From Marchantia polymorpha subsp. ruderalis (Eukaryota > Streptophyta > Marchantiopsida > Marchantiales > Marchantiaceae): DNA of 64,000 bases. Positions 13,471 through 25,468 of this stretch are shown here, one piece after another (within the stretch, counting starts at the first letter, position 1; each line of letters opens with the position of its first letter). Location: contig AP031357.1 of NCBI GenBank assembly GCA_037833965.1, positions 5,352,001-5,416,000 on the forward strand, written 5' to 3'. Under the pieces are notes generated by a model. That model was not told the origin of the DNA, did not search any database, and was given only the letters and a program-made list of their open reading frames with translations. The position numbers were made by a program, and so were the translations under genes.

Positions 13471-16268
13471 GCTGTCCCGGCTGAATGTGCTGACTGATCC
13501 GATGTCTTAAAGAGCGGATTATGCTGTCGGCTGCGGCATTCACTGATCCGTCTACAGACATCTGTAATATATCATGAGCTTGCAAGGCGGTTGGTGCTGG
13601 GTGGAGTTTTGCAGACGCCTGTCTTCGTCCCAAGTGAGTGGGCGTGGATCAAGATAGTTCTCATATTGTCTATCGCACATCATTCACGACCATACCTTCA
13701 AGCTAGGGTGACTTAGTCCCTGTAGTTCCTGTGGACAGGGTTCTGTGATACTTGCACTTACTTCGTCCGCCGAGTCATAGAGATGATTGTTCTGAAGCCA
13801 GTGCACATTCCCTATGTCGAAGACGTCTGAAGATCTTATGTCTTGAGCCAAACTGTATATCGTATGCTCAGTACCCATGAACGCCAATTTTAGCGCTGTC
13901 TGACAAGTTTTTTGCAAAGCTTGCCAGCGATTTTTATTCAGGAGGATTAGTTGTCTCCATGTACATTGACCCAGGCTGGGATTTGTTATGAGACAAATCC
14001 AATTTACTGTAAATGCTGATGTTGGTGTATAATAGCCTAATTTCTTCAATTATCTGCCTCGCTCGTGTAACAAGTGTGATACCTATCTGTGCATTGAAAA
14101 TGCGGTCTTGCAATCTTTCACTGATTTCTTGTGAAGACAGTGATGCCACTTTCCTGGAATTGCAAAAGAAGTATCTTTTAAGAGGTCACTGCCACTTTGA
14201 CATAAGACTGTAAATACGATTGAGTCTTCGGTCTCCACAGAGAATGGGAGTATATTTACCCTCGAATGTTTAGCCCGATTTCCGCCTGTAGTTGCGAAAG
14301 TGATAAACCATGGAGCTGGTCTTAGTGGAAAAATGAAGCTTACCGGAGGCGTTGTTGTTCTCGGTGTCCAATTACTTCGGTTTTGTTGGTCATTGCACAG
14401 AAATAAGATCCTGTGCTCTTGAAAATCATCCAATATCATTCCATGTACCACTCAAATTGCCTGCTCATCAAATTTGTGGTACGCTCGCTTTTGGTGAATT
14501 TTCGTGGGTTTAATCGAGGTGAATGATACCGTTATATCATGTTTGTATGAGTTTATACTAGCAAACATCCACGTTGAGAAAGTCGTCGGTGGGAATCCCG
14601 CTGTTTTGAGCACAAATAGTATATCTCATGTGGGAGTTGGAATCCGGTCATTATTGTCAACTTTGGGATATTAGTCAATAAGGACTACTTGCCTTTTGCA
14701 TTTTCTTCTGAATGACTGCGTCCAAGAATTTCATAAATTATTTCATCAACAGATGTAGCCGTGGATTTATTTGTCAATCTATTGTTTGTGTATTTGTATC
14801 TATTCAACAAAAAATAACCTCTCACTCATCATCGTACTAGCCTTCTATCGCAGCAAATATAGAGAACTCTTCTTGTGTTTACAAGATAAGTAAGAGTAAA
14901 TATTTAATCATTTATTTATACTATTATTTGAACCACCTGCATGTCTACCAAAGTGTATACTCCTGGTTAAAATGCTTTAGTTCTCTTGAATTTCATCTCT
15001 TTTAAAAAACTGAAACCCCTAATGGATTTCCCTTTGGGAGGAACAAAAAATTTCAACAGTTCCTCTAGTTCTTATAAAGGGATGCACACTTTCATATAAG
15101 GTCGTATGGATAAAGCAAGAGTTCATTCAGTCCCTCTTATAGCGAAGAAGTGAAGTCTCACCGAAATTCACCGAAAAGAAAGAGTTCATCCACATTTTCA
15201 AAGGGCTTCATACAAAATAAAAAAGTTTGTCTTGAATATACTCCTAATCCATACGACTATGATGTATCCTACATCTTTCAGACATCTCTTATTTTCACGC
15301 GTAAGAACGAACAATCGTGGAGGAAACGAACTTGAGAATGAATGAAATGGCAACACTGGACACACCACAAAGTACCTGCAACTCGTAGCCTTTCTGGCTC
15401 AACGAAGGCCAAAGCTTCATGATAGGTAGACCTCCATTGGAACTGCTGGAATGCGGTGCTAAAGACTACTAAAGGCAGGGAAGGAGTTGGAGCTCTTTCC
15501 ACGTGATGACAGAGCTGTCACTTCTTCCTTTCATTCACAGTCTGCTTTCATACTCTCCATTCAAACGGAGCTTCGATTCGAAGTCAGGTCGGATCGGAGC
15601 CAACCTCCGGAGTGCCTAATTCAGCAAACTCTTAATAGAGAAAAAATAGTATTTTTACAGCCCATAGCTGTCTAGGTCACGGCCGGGGCCAGTGGTCGGT
15701 CAGACAGCATTAACATCTGGCGTGTGGTGTGGACTTTTCACGAGGACGAAAATCGGGGAGGAGCGCCTCTTGATTTCTCTTTCGACTTCTGTTTTATTAT
15801 GATCGTTTACTGTAATCGGACCTCTGCGTGTGGTGCTATGCTCTGGAAGCAGTAGTGGCAGGTTCTCGTGTGGTTGGATTTGCTGTGTTGGAATTCGATT
15901 GGAGTTCTGGAGGGCAGGGCTTCGATTATGCCGAAATTTCTTCCGAGTTGTCGACATTTCACAGTGGAGAGCATGGCAGTGATCTGTGCAAGTGACTGAC
16001 AGGCTAAGATCGTTGATCAGTTCGTAGTGTGGCATGGTCACGTGACTTGGAAGACGAAATTCCGCCCGCCGTCCCGTGTCTGCACTTTGGGGTGTATGCA
16101 TGAGGACACGAAATTGGAGATTATTGCCTCAGCAGCACCTCCCTCGGTGTTGTGTGTTTGATTCAGCTCTCTACTGCTGCAGACGTCTGACTTTCTGCAG
16201 AATTTGAACTTCCGAAGCCCGAAGACTGCAAGAAGTGGGAACAAATCAGTTCATTCCTTTGGTGAATC
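13471..16268. other. Intergenic between the Sqs1-like and CRGC-protein genes
   Basis: The first part is the 3' flank of the Sqs1-like gene. The interval 13.68-14.45 kb holds a possible coding relic on the minus strand (separate entry). From 14.5 to 15.2 kb it is AT-rich with no signal. From 15.3 to 16.27 kb the DNA is GC-richer and probably contains the promoter and 5' UTR of the next gene; short ORFs there have no recognisable motif. Confidence 0.4.
13684..14451 (-). pseudogene. Possible degenerate coding relic, family unknown
   Basis: Three overlapping minus-strand ORFs (14083-14451, 13934-14149 and 13684-14049) read as protein-like stretches with mixed residues, for example RARQIIEEIRLLYTN and TALKLAFMGTEHTIYSLA, but in shifting frames and without splice sites that join them. 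This fits a frameshifted old gene, but chance ORFs cannot be excluded. I do not recognise the family. Confidence 0.25.
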
Positions 16269-18688
16269 ATGCAGGAGGATGATGGGGTTGAGGCTAGTAC
16301 CTCTGGATCTTCACCCCCTATTGATAATCCCTCTGAAGCGGGAGAGAAGAGTAGAAGTTGCAGAGGATGTCTCCTTTATTCCAGTTCTTTGAGAGACAGT
16401 GCGCAGAATCCTCTTTGTATCGGCTTGAGTCGTTCGGAAACTCGAGGTTGGTTGTTTTTCTCCTTCCTTCGCATTTCCATTAAGGAGGCGAACGGGCAAC
16501 TGATTGGTGACCTTCGTTTCCAACTTGAAGTGCTGGCTTTGTGTCCTGTTCGTGTCAATTTTCTTATGGATTCTATAGGGTTTTGAATGTTTATTTTCTT
16601 TTGTCTGTCCTACACAAGTTCCCATACATAGGAAGCATTGAATTTTCTTTCAGGACCTCTCACCTAATCTGGATTCAAAGGGCTCTTTAATGGGGAAGCG
16701 AGTCGTGTGATCTCAGGAAAAGTCCACTTCTTTTCTATCACCATATCCTGCGTTGTTTGCTGTCCCTAAGTTAGTGTCAATCCTGACATTTTAAGAACAT
16801 TTGTAGAGAAAACTTCCTTATGAGAATTGTAACATAAGCTTAGTCTTCAGGTTGGTTCTTTTGCCCCGATTTTACTTCGTTACCACATGGCATGGAGTGC
16901 TATGTCCTTGTATCCGTGTTCCTGCAATTGTCATTTACCTCATGAGTTAGCTTGTGCAAAGACTCGTGGTAGTAATTCACATCGAGAAACCCTCCTTGCC
17001 ATCGTGTGGTCCTCTTACGATTCTTGGCCTCTTTTTAACCATTCGTTATAGTTGTCATTCGTCATACTTGTCACCATATATGAGAATGAGGGGTCTCATC
17101 TCAAGTAAACGGAATGTACTTCTTCAATTGTATCTCAAGCTTAATTAAGCACGATTGAATGCAGTGTTTTCGACCATGGGGGATTCTGAGCGAGATGCAA
17201 CAAAAGATGGAAGGAGATTAGCAGACTTCAAATATGCGTGCATAGGCTACTCAATACACAAAGATGTAAAAAATTCTTCTGGAAAGCCTACAGATGGAGC
17301 AGAATTACCTCTATGTGTTGGTGTGGAAGTAAGGCTCATATCTTCGACTCAGTTTCTTTCATTTCTGATCGATTGTCCTATGTTCTATGATGCCTCTGGT
17401 ATGTTTTGCCTGAGGAGAACATATTATACAAAATAAAATGTATTAGTTAATGCAAAGCAAAAACAGAATAAGGATATGAAATTGTGGAATCTAGCGATCA
17501 CGATAAAGTCTAAGTGAAGTTTATTTGGGTTTATTTGGTGCGGTCTCATCTTCCGTTTCTCGCTATCTACGACAGAAAGGGAGGAATATGTGGTGATCAT
17601 TTGATCTAGCCGGACATAAAAAATAAGACAGGATAACGCTCATTATGTTGGTCAAACTAAACAATAAGAAATTATGCGTCTGGCTGGGGTACTGATGATG
17701 ATCACCTCCTAATTGATGCCTGTCACCTTTGTATATGCAGTTTCTTGCTGATAGGAGACCTCAAGGGGCAACCACGAGTCCCATAGAGCAGGGACATAAC
17801 GATGAGGAAGGTTCGAAAACTTCTGTTTGAAACATCCTACCCATTCGGATCATAGACATGTGTGTTTTTGGACCGAATAGGAGTTTTGTTAGCCTTTTCT
17901 GGTTACGGATGTTCAGCACAAGAATTAAGTGGAGATTCTCCGAGTGAGATTTTGTTTGTATAAGGGGACTTCAAGGTTTATTTTCTTGATTAGTAAAGTG
18001 CAAGTAATTTGTAAATTAGTTGGTGATGTGAACTACTAATTTCTGGTAACAATTCGAACACCGCATTTCAGCTACGATGGGAATCTGTAGGTACTATCGT
18101 TTGTCTGAAGACTAGGGGAGAATGAAGAGATAGATTGAGAAAGAAGACGGGGACTAAAGTGAAAAGTCATTTCACCTCAGTTCCGGCCTTCTTTCTCCAT
18201 TCATTCTCCCCCAGACTTCAGTTGCAGATTGTTTGACAATGGCAGCTGTTACTGATGAGTCTCGGTGATCGTAATTTTTTTACAAAATCCATACTTTTCG
18301 GTAGTTGTCCATTACCAGGAATCCATTCGCTCTTGTTTGATCATACCTGAAATATACATCTGAGTCAACATGTTTCAAATGTGTGGATTCACAGGTCCCG
18401 CCCCTATCATGCCTCGGCCTCAATCATCCCTTCGTCCACCCACTACAATTGGTGGAATGTCGGGTGATGAATTTGCCTCAAGGTGCGTCTACTTGACATT
18501 TGCTGTATTAATAGAATCTTTCTGATTCACGAGTGTTTTATGTGTTCTGAAGCATAAGTTTCTTTTCCAGGTTTTTCAGATGTGCTGGTTTGGTTGCATC
18601 AGCCGTAGTGAAAAACGTATCAACCATGGTGACGTCAATCAAAACAGGATTGGATGATATTTATCACGAGCGTCGGCGCCCCAAGTAA
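16269..18688 (+). CDS. Conserved plant protein with CRGC..YSS motif, function unknown
   Basis: Five exons join in phase: 16269-16446, 17165-17328, 17741-17810, 18395-18482 and 18571-18688 (stop TAA 18686-18688), giving 205 residues. The N-terminus is acidic and Ser-rich; it is followed by CRGCLLYSSSLRDSAQNPLC (CxxC plus a downstream Cys), then DGRRLADFKYACIGYS, LPLCVGVEFLADRR, a Pro-rich linker, and a C-terminal block FRCAGLVASAVVKN ending near YHERRRPK. The same motif order and length are familiar from small uncharacterised proteins of flowering plants, possibly the family filed as DUF8204, though that name is from memory. The spaced cysteines could bind a metal, but this is inference. The exon 3 donor (gttcga) is weak, so that junction is the least certain, although its phase fits exactly. 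No signal peptide or clear membrane segment is seen. Confidence 0.85.
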
Positions 18689-20300
18689 AGTCCATTATTT
18701 GATAAATGTGTACGGAGTCACAGTTTTCAGGACAAGGTCTTGTTTGAACCAGGTCCATTCATCTTTTGTCAAAGCTAGGATACCTTCGTTTCGACTCAAT
18801 CATAAGGAAAGGTCTGATTTATGAACCTTATCAATTTTGACCGAGTAGAATGTTACATTACTTTCCGATGATACGGACATCATTGTTCTTTTTAACGTTC
18901 AGGGAATCCGAAGAGAGGGAGTCATGAGGTTCAGACATCTATTGACGAGGCATGAATTCTGCACTCCTCTCCCCTTAGACCCCATCCATCACATGCACAG
19001 TGGTTCCATTCCACTTTCCGTTCCAAAAAGCTAAGTGAGATCTCTTTCTGTCAGTTTTATCTGCTGACCAGCAACAATGTTTCTAATCTTTCTGACCAGC
19101 AACAATCCAACTTCAGTTCCACCTTCTGAATCAAGGACGAAGCTCTTGTTGATCTCGTGCGTGCAACCCAAATTCCTAAATTGTTGATCGGGAAGGAAAA
19201 CATCCGTGGATCACACGACTTGATTCAGGCAGCTCTTTGCGACCCCACATTTTTTTCTCTTCACTGGATTCCGCAGTCCCAGAAAAAATATTGTGTACGT
19301 CAAGCAATGCGGATGAGATTTGTCTTCAACCTTGTTATATGCCTTTTTGGTGCGTTTGATGCACCGCGATCAAATTATTTCATTTAAATTTGTTATTTTT
19401 TTTAGTTCATTTGCATAGCTCACCGTCTGTTTGAGAGCTCTGCAAGAGACTGGTGAGTACTGCATTGTCTTCACTCTTGTACTTTTCTACAGGCATATCA
19501 CATTTGTCGTTTGAGATTCTGAACCAACCGATCTCAAAGCACAAATCTGAATATTAGTAGCTCACGACACACAGAACTCCGCATTGAAATTGTGTGGGTG
19601 TTCTATTGACCATCTCAGGCCCCTTAGCACTTTGTGTATGCCCGCTTGTCATGAATTGGAAAGAGCCTAGATGGTACAATTCAGGCGAGATCAGGCGGAC
19701 ATCGAATGGCCACAAATTCTCTCGTGGGATCTCCTACCCCCGGAGGACAGAGTGAGGGACTCTTAACCCTTCTGGCTTGCGTAGCAGGGCTTAACTTACC
19801 AAGTGATCGCATTTTATTTCGCACTTTTATCATAGATAAATTGGTCATAGATAGATATCAAACAAATATATTAGTGTCAAAACTTATCTCTAGCATGGAT
19901 GTTAATAACTCACATATTTTTATGACCCATGTTCCAATTTCATAGGAAGTTTTATAAATATTCACCTTTTGTATACATCAAGTTTTTGCATTCAATGGTA
20001 TAATCATCACTAAGATTTGCTTTGATACAGTCATATCATCAATTATTTATTTTTAATTCTCGATCTTACAATAAAGGCTGAGATACATCCACTTATCACT
20101 CTTGTATCTCATAATGTATTTAGGTGTGGACAGATTTTGAACGTTGCAATCAATTACGTTATATAATTCTTTTGACAAGAAAAATTATATAAATCACATG
20201 TAATGATAGTAGATATTTTTTAATGAAAATTACTTTTCATAATTAAATTTAACTTTCAAATACGATATCACAAAAACTCATTGTTAGAAATTGGTTTAAA
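18689..20300. other. Intergenic, no gene seen
   Basis: 3' flank of the CRGC-protein gene, then mixed sequence becoming AT-rich after 19.8 kb. Short ORFs at 19157-19387 and 19706-19945 have no recognisable features. I see no RNA gene or repeat here. Confidence 0.4.
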
Positions 20301-20502
20301 TTGTGATCAAGTCTACTTCATTTAGCATGGTTAGATAACTAGTTAGCTAACATCGAGTTAACAAGCACACAAGACACGAAGATAATGTGGTTCATCTAGG
20401 TACATGGCTGGAACATGCAATAGTGAAAAAGACTTCTTACAATATGAAGTCACTAGGGTTAAGTTCCCAATCTTGGTGACACTTCCTAGCTATATTTAGC
20501 TT

Positions 20503-20833
20503 GGACCAAGGTTACTCATTAACAAGAGTTAACTTTAACTATCTTTCTCTTAACTCATGTTAAAGGAATATTAACCTCCGTATCCTATATTATTCTTTCG
20601 CGACAAGTTCTAGAAAGAAACATAACACAAGATTATTCTTGTTAAAGAGAATTAACTAGAACTAAATCGCAGCCATAATAGCATAGATTAATAAAATGAA
20701 GAGATAACTAATAAACCTACTAGGTTAGAGGCAAGGGTAACCTTCGTAAACTATATAATTACTCCGTAAGAAAATCTAGATGGAAATCTAACACAAGGTA
20801 ACTCTTTATATCAAGAGTTAACTGGAACTAAAT
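20503..20833. repeat. Degenerate tandem repeat, three copies of a core
   Basis: A core resembling acacaaggtaactc...aagagttaactggaacta occurs about 20503-20541, 20626-20663 and 20793-20830. The last two copies share a longer unit, 20571-20668 and 20737-20833, starting (t/g)taacct(c/t)cgta and spaced 166 bases apart. It lies upstream of the G run and may belong to an LTR or the non-coding part of a retroelement; the element type cannot be assigned. Confidence 0.6.
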
Positions 20834-21110
20834 GTAATGACTGATAAATACCAAAATGGAGCATAATGGTAAAGATCCGATCCTACAAGGACAGAAACAA
20901 CACAAAAAGTACCGCAGTAGATTTAACAATCAATAGTTTAACAGTCTATTGAGGAGTTTGAATTCTCATGTCACTGTCATTCCGAGAAGTATTGCAGTTG
21001 TTCGACTCAAAAGTCACTAAGAGGACACGCAATGTAGCATAACACACACACTCCTGAAATTATCAATTTGCAGCAACACAAAGGTCGATCGCGACCTTGT
21101 CTTAGTATTC

Positions 21111-21139
21111 GGGGGGGGGGGGGGGGGGGGGGGGGGGGG
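21111..21139. repeat. Homopolymer of 29 G
   Basis: Twenty-nine consecutive G residues, flanked by agtattc on the left and aaatacc on the right, so the flanks are nearly inverted copies of each other. Such a run can form G-quadruplexes and is hard to sequence, so its true length is uncertain. Confidence 0.95.
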
Positions 21140-21405
21140 AAATACCAAAGAGTACACTCAGGGATTCTGCACACAGCTATCAATTGCGAAATTGCTTAAA
21201 TCCTGACTTTAGCCAATCGCTATTCAGAACATCGGAATTGAGTCTACTACTTCGGCTGCGATATCTTCGACAAACCGAAGTACCTCTCGCGCGATGACAA
21301 AACATTCAACTCACAGACGAGCGGAGAATTCAAACTTCAAAATTGAGAGAAACTAAATTGAGAACATACCTCCAAGTCCAATGCCTTGGACTACTTTATT
21401 CCTAA

Positions 21406-23100
21406 CTAACACAAAACTGTCACTTGCTCTGATGCGAGCTCCGAACATGTCATACTCCTGCGGAGTCGGAAATTGCCACTCCCTCTAACTTCTGATATAA
21501 ACCTAATCTTTTCAAAACGGCCACTAGCTCTAAGTCCAAATTTACTATCGCGTCGCGCGATCTCGATTGGAACGCGTCGAGCTCCTTGGCTAACCGGCGC
21601 TACCTTCGACCGTTCCTTGCTGTCAATTCCGCCGCACGATGCTCGAGTTCTCGTAACCGTAGCCATTTGTGTGTCTCTACCTGCCATAAAACAAAACCGC
21701 GCAAGCATTGATTCACCCTCGCAGTTAATGCGTCACGCGCTTGTTCGGATAACTGCCGATTCTTTTCCTCGGCCTCCGTCAATCTTGTCTCCATCTCGCA
21801 TAACTGCTCCTTGGCTTGCATTTGTTGTGACCTCAACTCGCTACACCGAATCTCCAACTTCTCGATTAACTCCAAGTCCGAGATCCGCACAGCCTCATAC
21901 TCGGCCAACTTCTTCGCCCTCACTGCCAACTCGGCATTGTATCCATGCACCTTCTTCTCCGCTGCTGCCGTCAGCTCGTCCAATCTCAGCAATTCAGCGT
22001 TATAGGCAGTCCGACACGCCTCCAACCTACTTAGGAGGTCTACGGTTACACACTTGGTCCTTTCAACGTCCTCACGAAGATCCTCACAGGCCTTCTCCGA
22101 ATACCTCCGCTTCTCAACTTCCTCGGCCAGCCTCTTCTAAAGTACCTGGTACTTCGCCTCCATCGACTGGCTCTAACGTTCCTTCACTGCAACCGCAGAA
22201 GTCACTACCACCTTAGTCCGCATCCTGTTTCGTATTATCTCCACGTAAGATCCGGCGGTGGTTGCTTCCGCATACTTCTCCTTCTTCTGGTCGAGGTACT
22301 TGAGCAACGGAAGTACCTGCACACACAGAACATTAGCGACACTGAAGGCTTTTGACTGTGCTTCTTCCGCTGATGTATCCTCACCCGTCTCCAGTATGAC
22401 TATCCCGGTGGACGTCTGGAGTGAGGCTACCTTCTGTGGTCCACACTCGGCTACATCTACGTCCTCTACGACCTTCGCAACAACTTCTTCCAGGTCCGCA
22501 AGGTCTTCCTTAGTGTCCGACGACACTACCAACAACTCAGCGTTTCTTTTCCGAGGGGTCTTCATCCTGATACCCGCCGGAGGAACCTCATCTTGTCTCG
22601 GGGACACTTCCTCTGTCAAGACAGCTTTTCCCTTGTCTTTCCTTGTAGCCCGGCTTGGCTCTACGGGCGTCGACCTTACCTCCGAAATCCGAGGCCCCCT
22701 TGCAGGTGCTTCCTTCTCTCTTACTGTAGTCGCTTATGTTTTTGCTTCTCGAGTGGGACGTCCTTTCGATGCAACACCTCTACTCTCTATGCTGTTGTAC
22801 TCTTCCAGTATCAACCTCCTGGCTTTCATCTTCGACTTGGTCCGAAAGTTCGGCGATCGCAACTCGAGTGGAGCTGTTCGGCGCCAACGTTCTTCTTGCT
22901 ACAACGGTCTCGTCAACACTCCTTCTCTTCCTTGGCTGTGATTCTTGTCTGCCTCGGGGCCGCTTTCTTCTCTGTTGAGATGAATTTCTTGGCTCGCCCT
23001 CAGGATTTGTGTCGACCTCATTGGCACTCTCCACCTCTTCTCATTCCTGGACCACGTTCCGCAACAGGAACTCTCTGCTTTCCTCAACAATCAGCAAATC
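21406..23100 (-). pseudogene. Repetitive coiled-coil ORF, retroelement-associated, with in-frame stops
   Basis: On the minus strand 22619-22173 and 22025-21600 are the same reading frame, and the gap between them is also open except for two TAG codons (near 22173 and 22137). The first part (MTEEVSPRQ start) is acidic and charged; the second is a long heptad-rich coiled coil with blocks such as ELLRLDELTAAAEKK, LEIRCSELRSQQ and ARVNQCLRGFVLWQ. A basic stretch at 22780-23034 (PRKRRSVDE) lies upstream in another frame. I recognise this protein type from multicopy predicted proteins of Marchantia, probably carried by a retroelement; this is memory, not a search. The plus-strand ORFs over this region are shadows. 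Function unknown; the copy is very likely dead. Confidence 0.6.
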
Positions 23101-24440
23101 CATACCTCTATAGAAATTGATCAAAAATGGGAACAAGTAACAGGCAGATCCTCTTGGAATCAGCCTGATATGTTCTTGGTTAGTTGTTCAGAAGATGCGC
23201 GCCCAGTGGATGCAATCTTCTCGCAGTGCTCTCCTCATGAACCCAACCTTCCAAGTCATCATGTAAGTGATTTGAGCAGGACGCCAACGCCATTGCGACA
23301 ATTCGTTTGAATCAATCGTGGTACCAAATGGTGCGATAGCCATTCTTCTCGGTGCGAGGATGCTTGAACAAGTCGCATAAGCCCTTTCCTTCTCTCTCGT
23401 TACCCTGACACTCTCACTGTCAAAGGTAAGATCGCCATCATTACCCGCGCAACGTCCGAGGATCTTCTTCCAATCCCAAATTTGCCATGTCTAAGGATTT
23501 CCTCGATAGCCCAAGGGCTTTGGCAACCCATTGTTATCTCATTCTTGTACTATCGCCTCACTCGCTCAATTTCAACCTCACAACAGAAAATCCATCACCG
23601 AGAGAATTAAAGCACTACGATGAGCTTGCAATTCTACTTCAGGAACTTTCGGAGCGTGTAGTTTTATTGGGCGCGCCATGGCTGCTTTCTCTCATTCGAG
23701 CCTCCGTCTCTCATCTCGCGTCGATTGTAAAATGTGTTCGTGAAATGTGGGCACCGAGTTCTCGCCTCCTTGTGTATACCCCACCGTTGCAACAAATTCC
23801 ATTTGTGTGAATTGAAGGTGCCGTCATTCAAAATTCTTTCCCGTGCTGCACTATCTTTTACGTCCATGGAGATACTACGCCGCTCATGTGTCCGCTGGAA
23901 CTCCGAGATCCTCATCCGCGAATACCGAATACCCTCGCCCGAATATCCTACTAGGTATTAAGAGTAGCTAGGTCTTCGTACTTCCTACCTCTTCTTGGAA
24001 CTTCCCAATCTGCTCCTTCGGGTTAGGACCTCGCCGATCTCTGAAGACCGACCGCTTCTATTGAAGTTCCTTTGATGTTACTACTACTTCTTAACTTGCA
24101 GCGTAAAAAGACCTATTTTGTTCTAATCTAATTACTTCTACTTTAAAAGTTCAAAATGACGTGGATTTCCCATCCTAACTATTCTATTTCTGAAAAAACA
24201 AAAAAACTACACTATCACATTAAATCATAGTCATCACATGATAGAAAAAAAATATAAAGAGTTAACTCAGGATATTATGCTAGCAAACTCTACCTTTGCT
24301 CTCCATGTACAACCTGCATAGTAACATAGTGTCGCATGAAACTCTCCAAGGTGGTTCACTCTGCTATCCATAACGTGATTTGCAGCCAAATACCGAGCAT
24401 TGTGGCTATCATAGGCCGTCGTTTAGCAGATCGTTCTCCT
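23100..24440. other. Repeat-derived sequence, no gene assigned
   Basis: GC-rich DNA continuing the coiled-coil element up to about 24.0 kb, then mixed sequence. Overlapping ORFs of 60-107 codons exist on both strands but none shows a domain or splice structure. It may be the 5' part of the retroelement read on the minus strand. Confidence 0.35.
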
Positions 24441-24690
24441 CATGATCGAAGTGTTCTGCAACGTTCGTCAATGAAGTGAAAACTAGGTCTTTGATCTTCA
24501 TATGACATTCTCTCTAAATGTGGCCAGTCTTGCCACATCTCTAACAAGTCATCGTCTCCATCTCTTTGAGATCGAGATTTCATGCTTTTAGGGATCGTAA
24601 TCTTGGATATGAATCTCGTCCACTTGGATCCAACATTCCGCCAAGCGTAAGCACCCCTCAAACAGAATTCACCTCGGATCACAACTAGTG
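24440..24690 (-). pseudogene. Copia-type gag zinc-knuckle relic
   Basis: Read on the minus strand, 24546-24505 gives a CX2CX4HX4C zinc knuckle (C-stop-R-C-G-K-T-G-H-I-stop-R-E-C-H-M-K), the nucleic-acid-binding motif of Copia gag proteins. Both interruptions are TAG codons. A stretch rich in Arg, Ser and Asp precedes it (KSRSQRDGDDDLL in the neighbouring frame), as is usual before a gag knuckle. The rest of gag and pol is not recognisable, though decayed minus-strand sequence may extend over 24.2-25.3 kb. Confidence 0.55.
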
Positions 24691-24727
24691 CCGTGCCATG
24701 ATGACATCATCGTTCCACCTCGTTTGT

Positions 24728-24803
24728 CAAGCAAGCACTTACAACAAGGTTGTAAGTGCTCGCTTGTAAGTATAGAGGACGAGCCGAAAGCTGCTCCTCT
24801 ATA
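24728..24803. repeat. Two adjacent hairpins
   Basis: First stem: CAAGCAAGCACTTACAAC (24728-24745) with GTTGTAAGTGCTCGCTTG (24749-24766), 17 of 18 paired, 3-base loop. Second stem: TATAGAGGACGAGC (24771-24784) with GCTGCTCCTCTATA (24790-24803), 12 of 14 paired, 5-base loop. The two are separated by only four bases. Confidence 0.85.
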
Positions 24804-25421
24804 CTCTCAAAATGAATCATCGGATCATCAAAGGCGTGAATCTGATATTGAATCCTAGATCGTAAATTCAACAGCTTCATGTACGTGTACAACACATTTG
24901 ATAATTCATTCTAATGGAATCTTTGCTGAAAGACATTGAACAATTGTGTGATTACAACATACTCCTCAACCTGCTTCATAACATAAGTGACTAGATGCCA
25001 CATCACCATGTATATGACATGCTCTATTCAATGTCGCTGATGTGAACAATTCTCTTTTTCAACAACATCACAAGATCCATGATCTTTAGCTTCCCTTTAC
25101 GTGCATTTTTCTAAGTAGGTAATGAACTCGATCATTGAATGATACTATGTACAGTCTGATCGTTCAACATGTCTCCACGTCATCTCTTTTTGACAAAAAC
25201 TATAGATCATGGCAATTTCTACGGAGATTTTTTTCTTTTCCATCATATGTCAACTCTCCAAAAGTACCTAGATGCATTAATCGCGCCGAGAGCTCTCCAA
25301 CGATAACCAATTTGCTTATATTCTAGCAAAGATTCTATTAGACAAAATATTTTATCGATGGAATATTTTTGACTAATTGAATATTCTCAATGTACGGAAT
25401 ATTCATACAATTTTCATATGC

Positions 25422-25468
25422 GCGCAAGTTTTGGGAATATTCATACAAAATATTCCCAAAACTTGCGC
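25422..25468. repeat. Perfect 20-bp inverted repeat
   Basis: GCGCAAGTTTTGGGAATATT (25422-25441) is followed after a 7-base loop by its exact complement (25449-25468). A partial extra copy, ggaatattcatacaa, lies just upstream near 25397, so the right part has been duplicated as well as inverted. Confidence 0.92.

Noticed and set aside
22258..23120. Long plus-strand ORFs rich in Ser and Thr
   Set aside because: They are antisense shadows of the minus-strand coiled-coil and basic ORFs, which carry the recognisable protein pattern.
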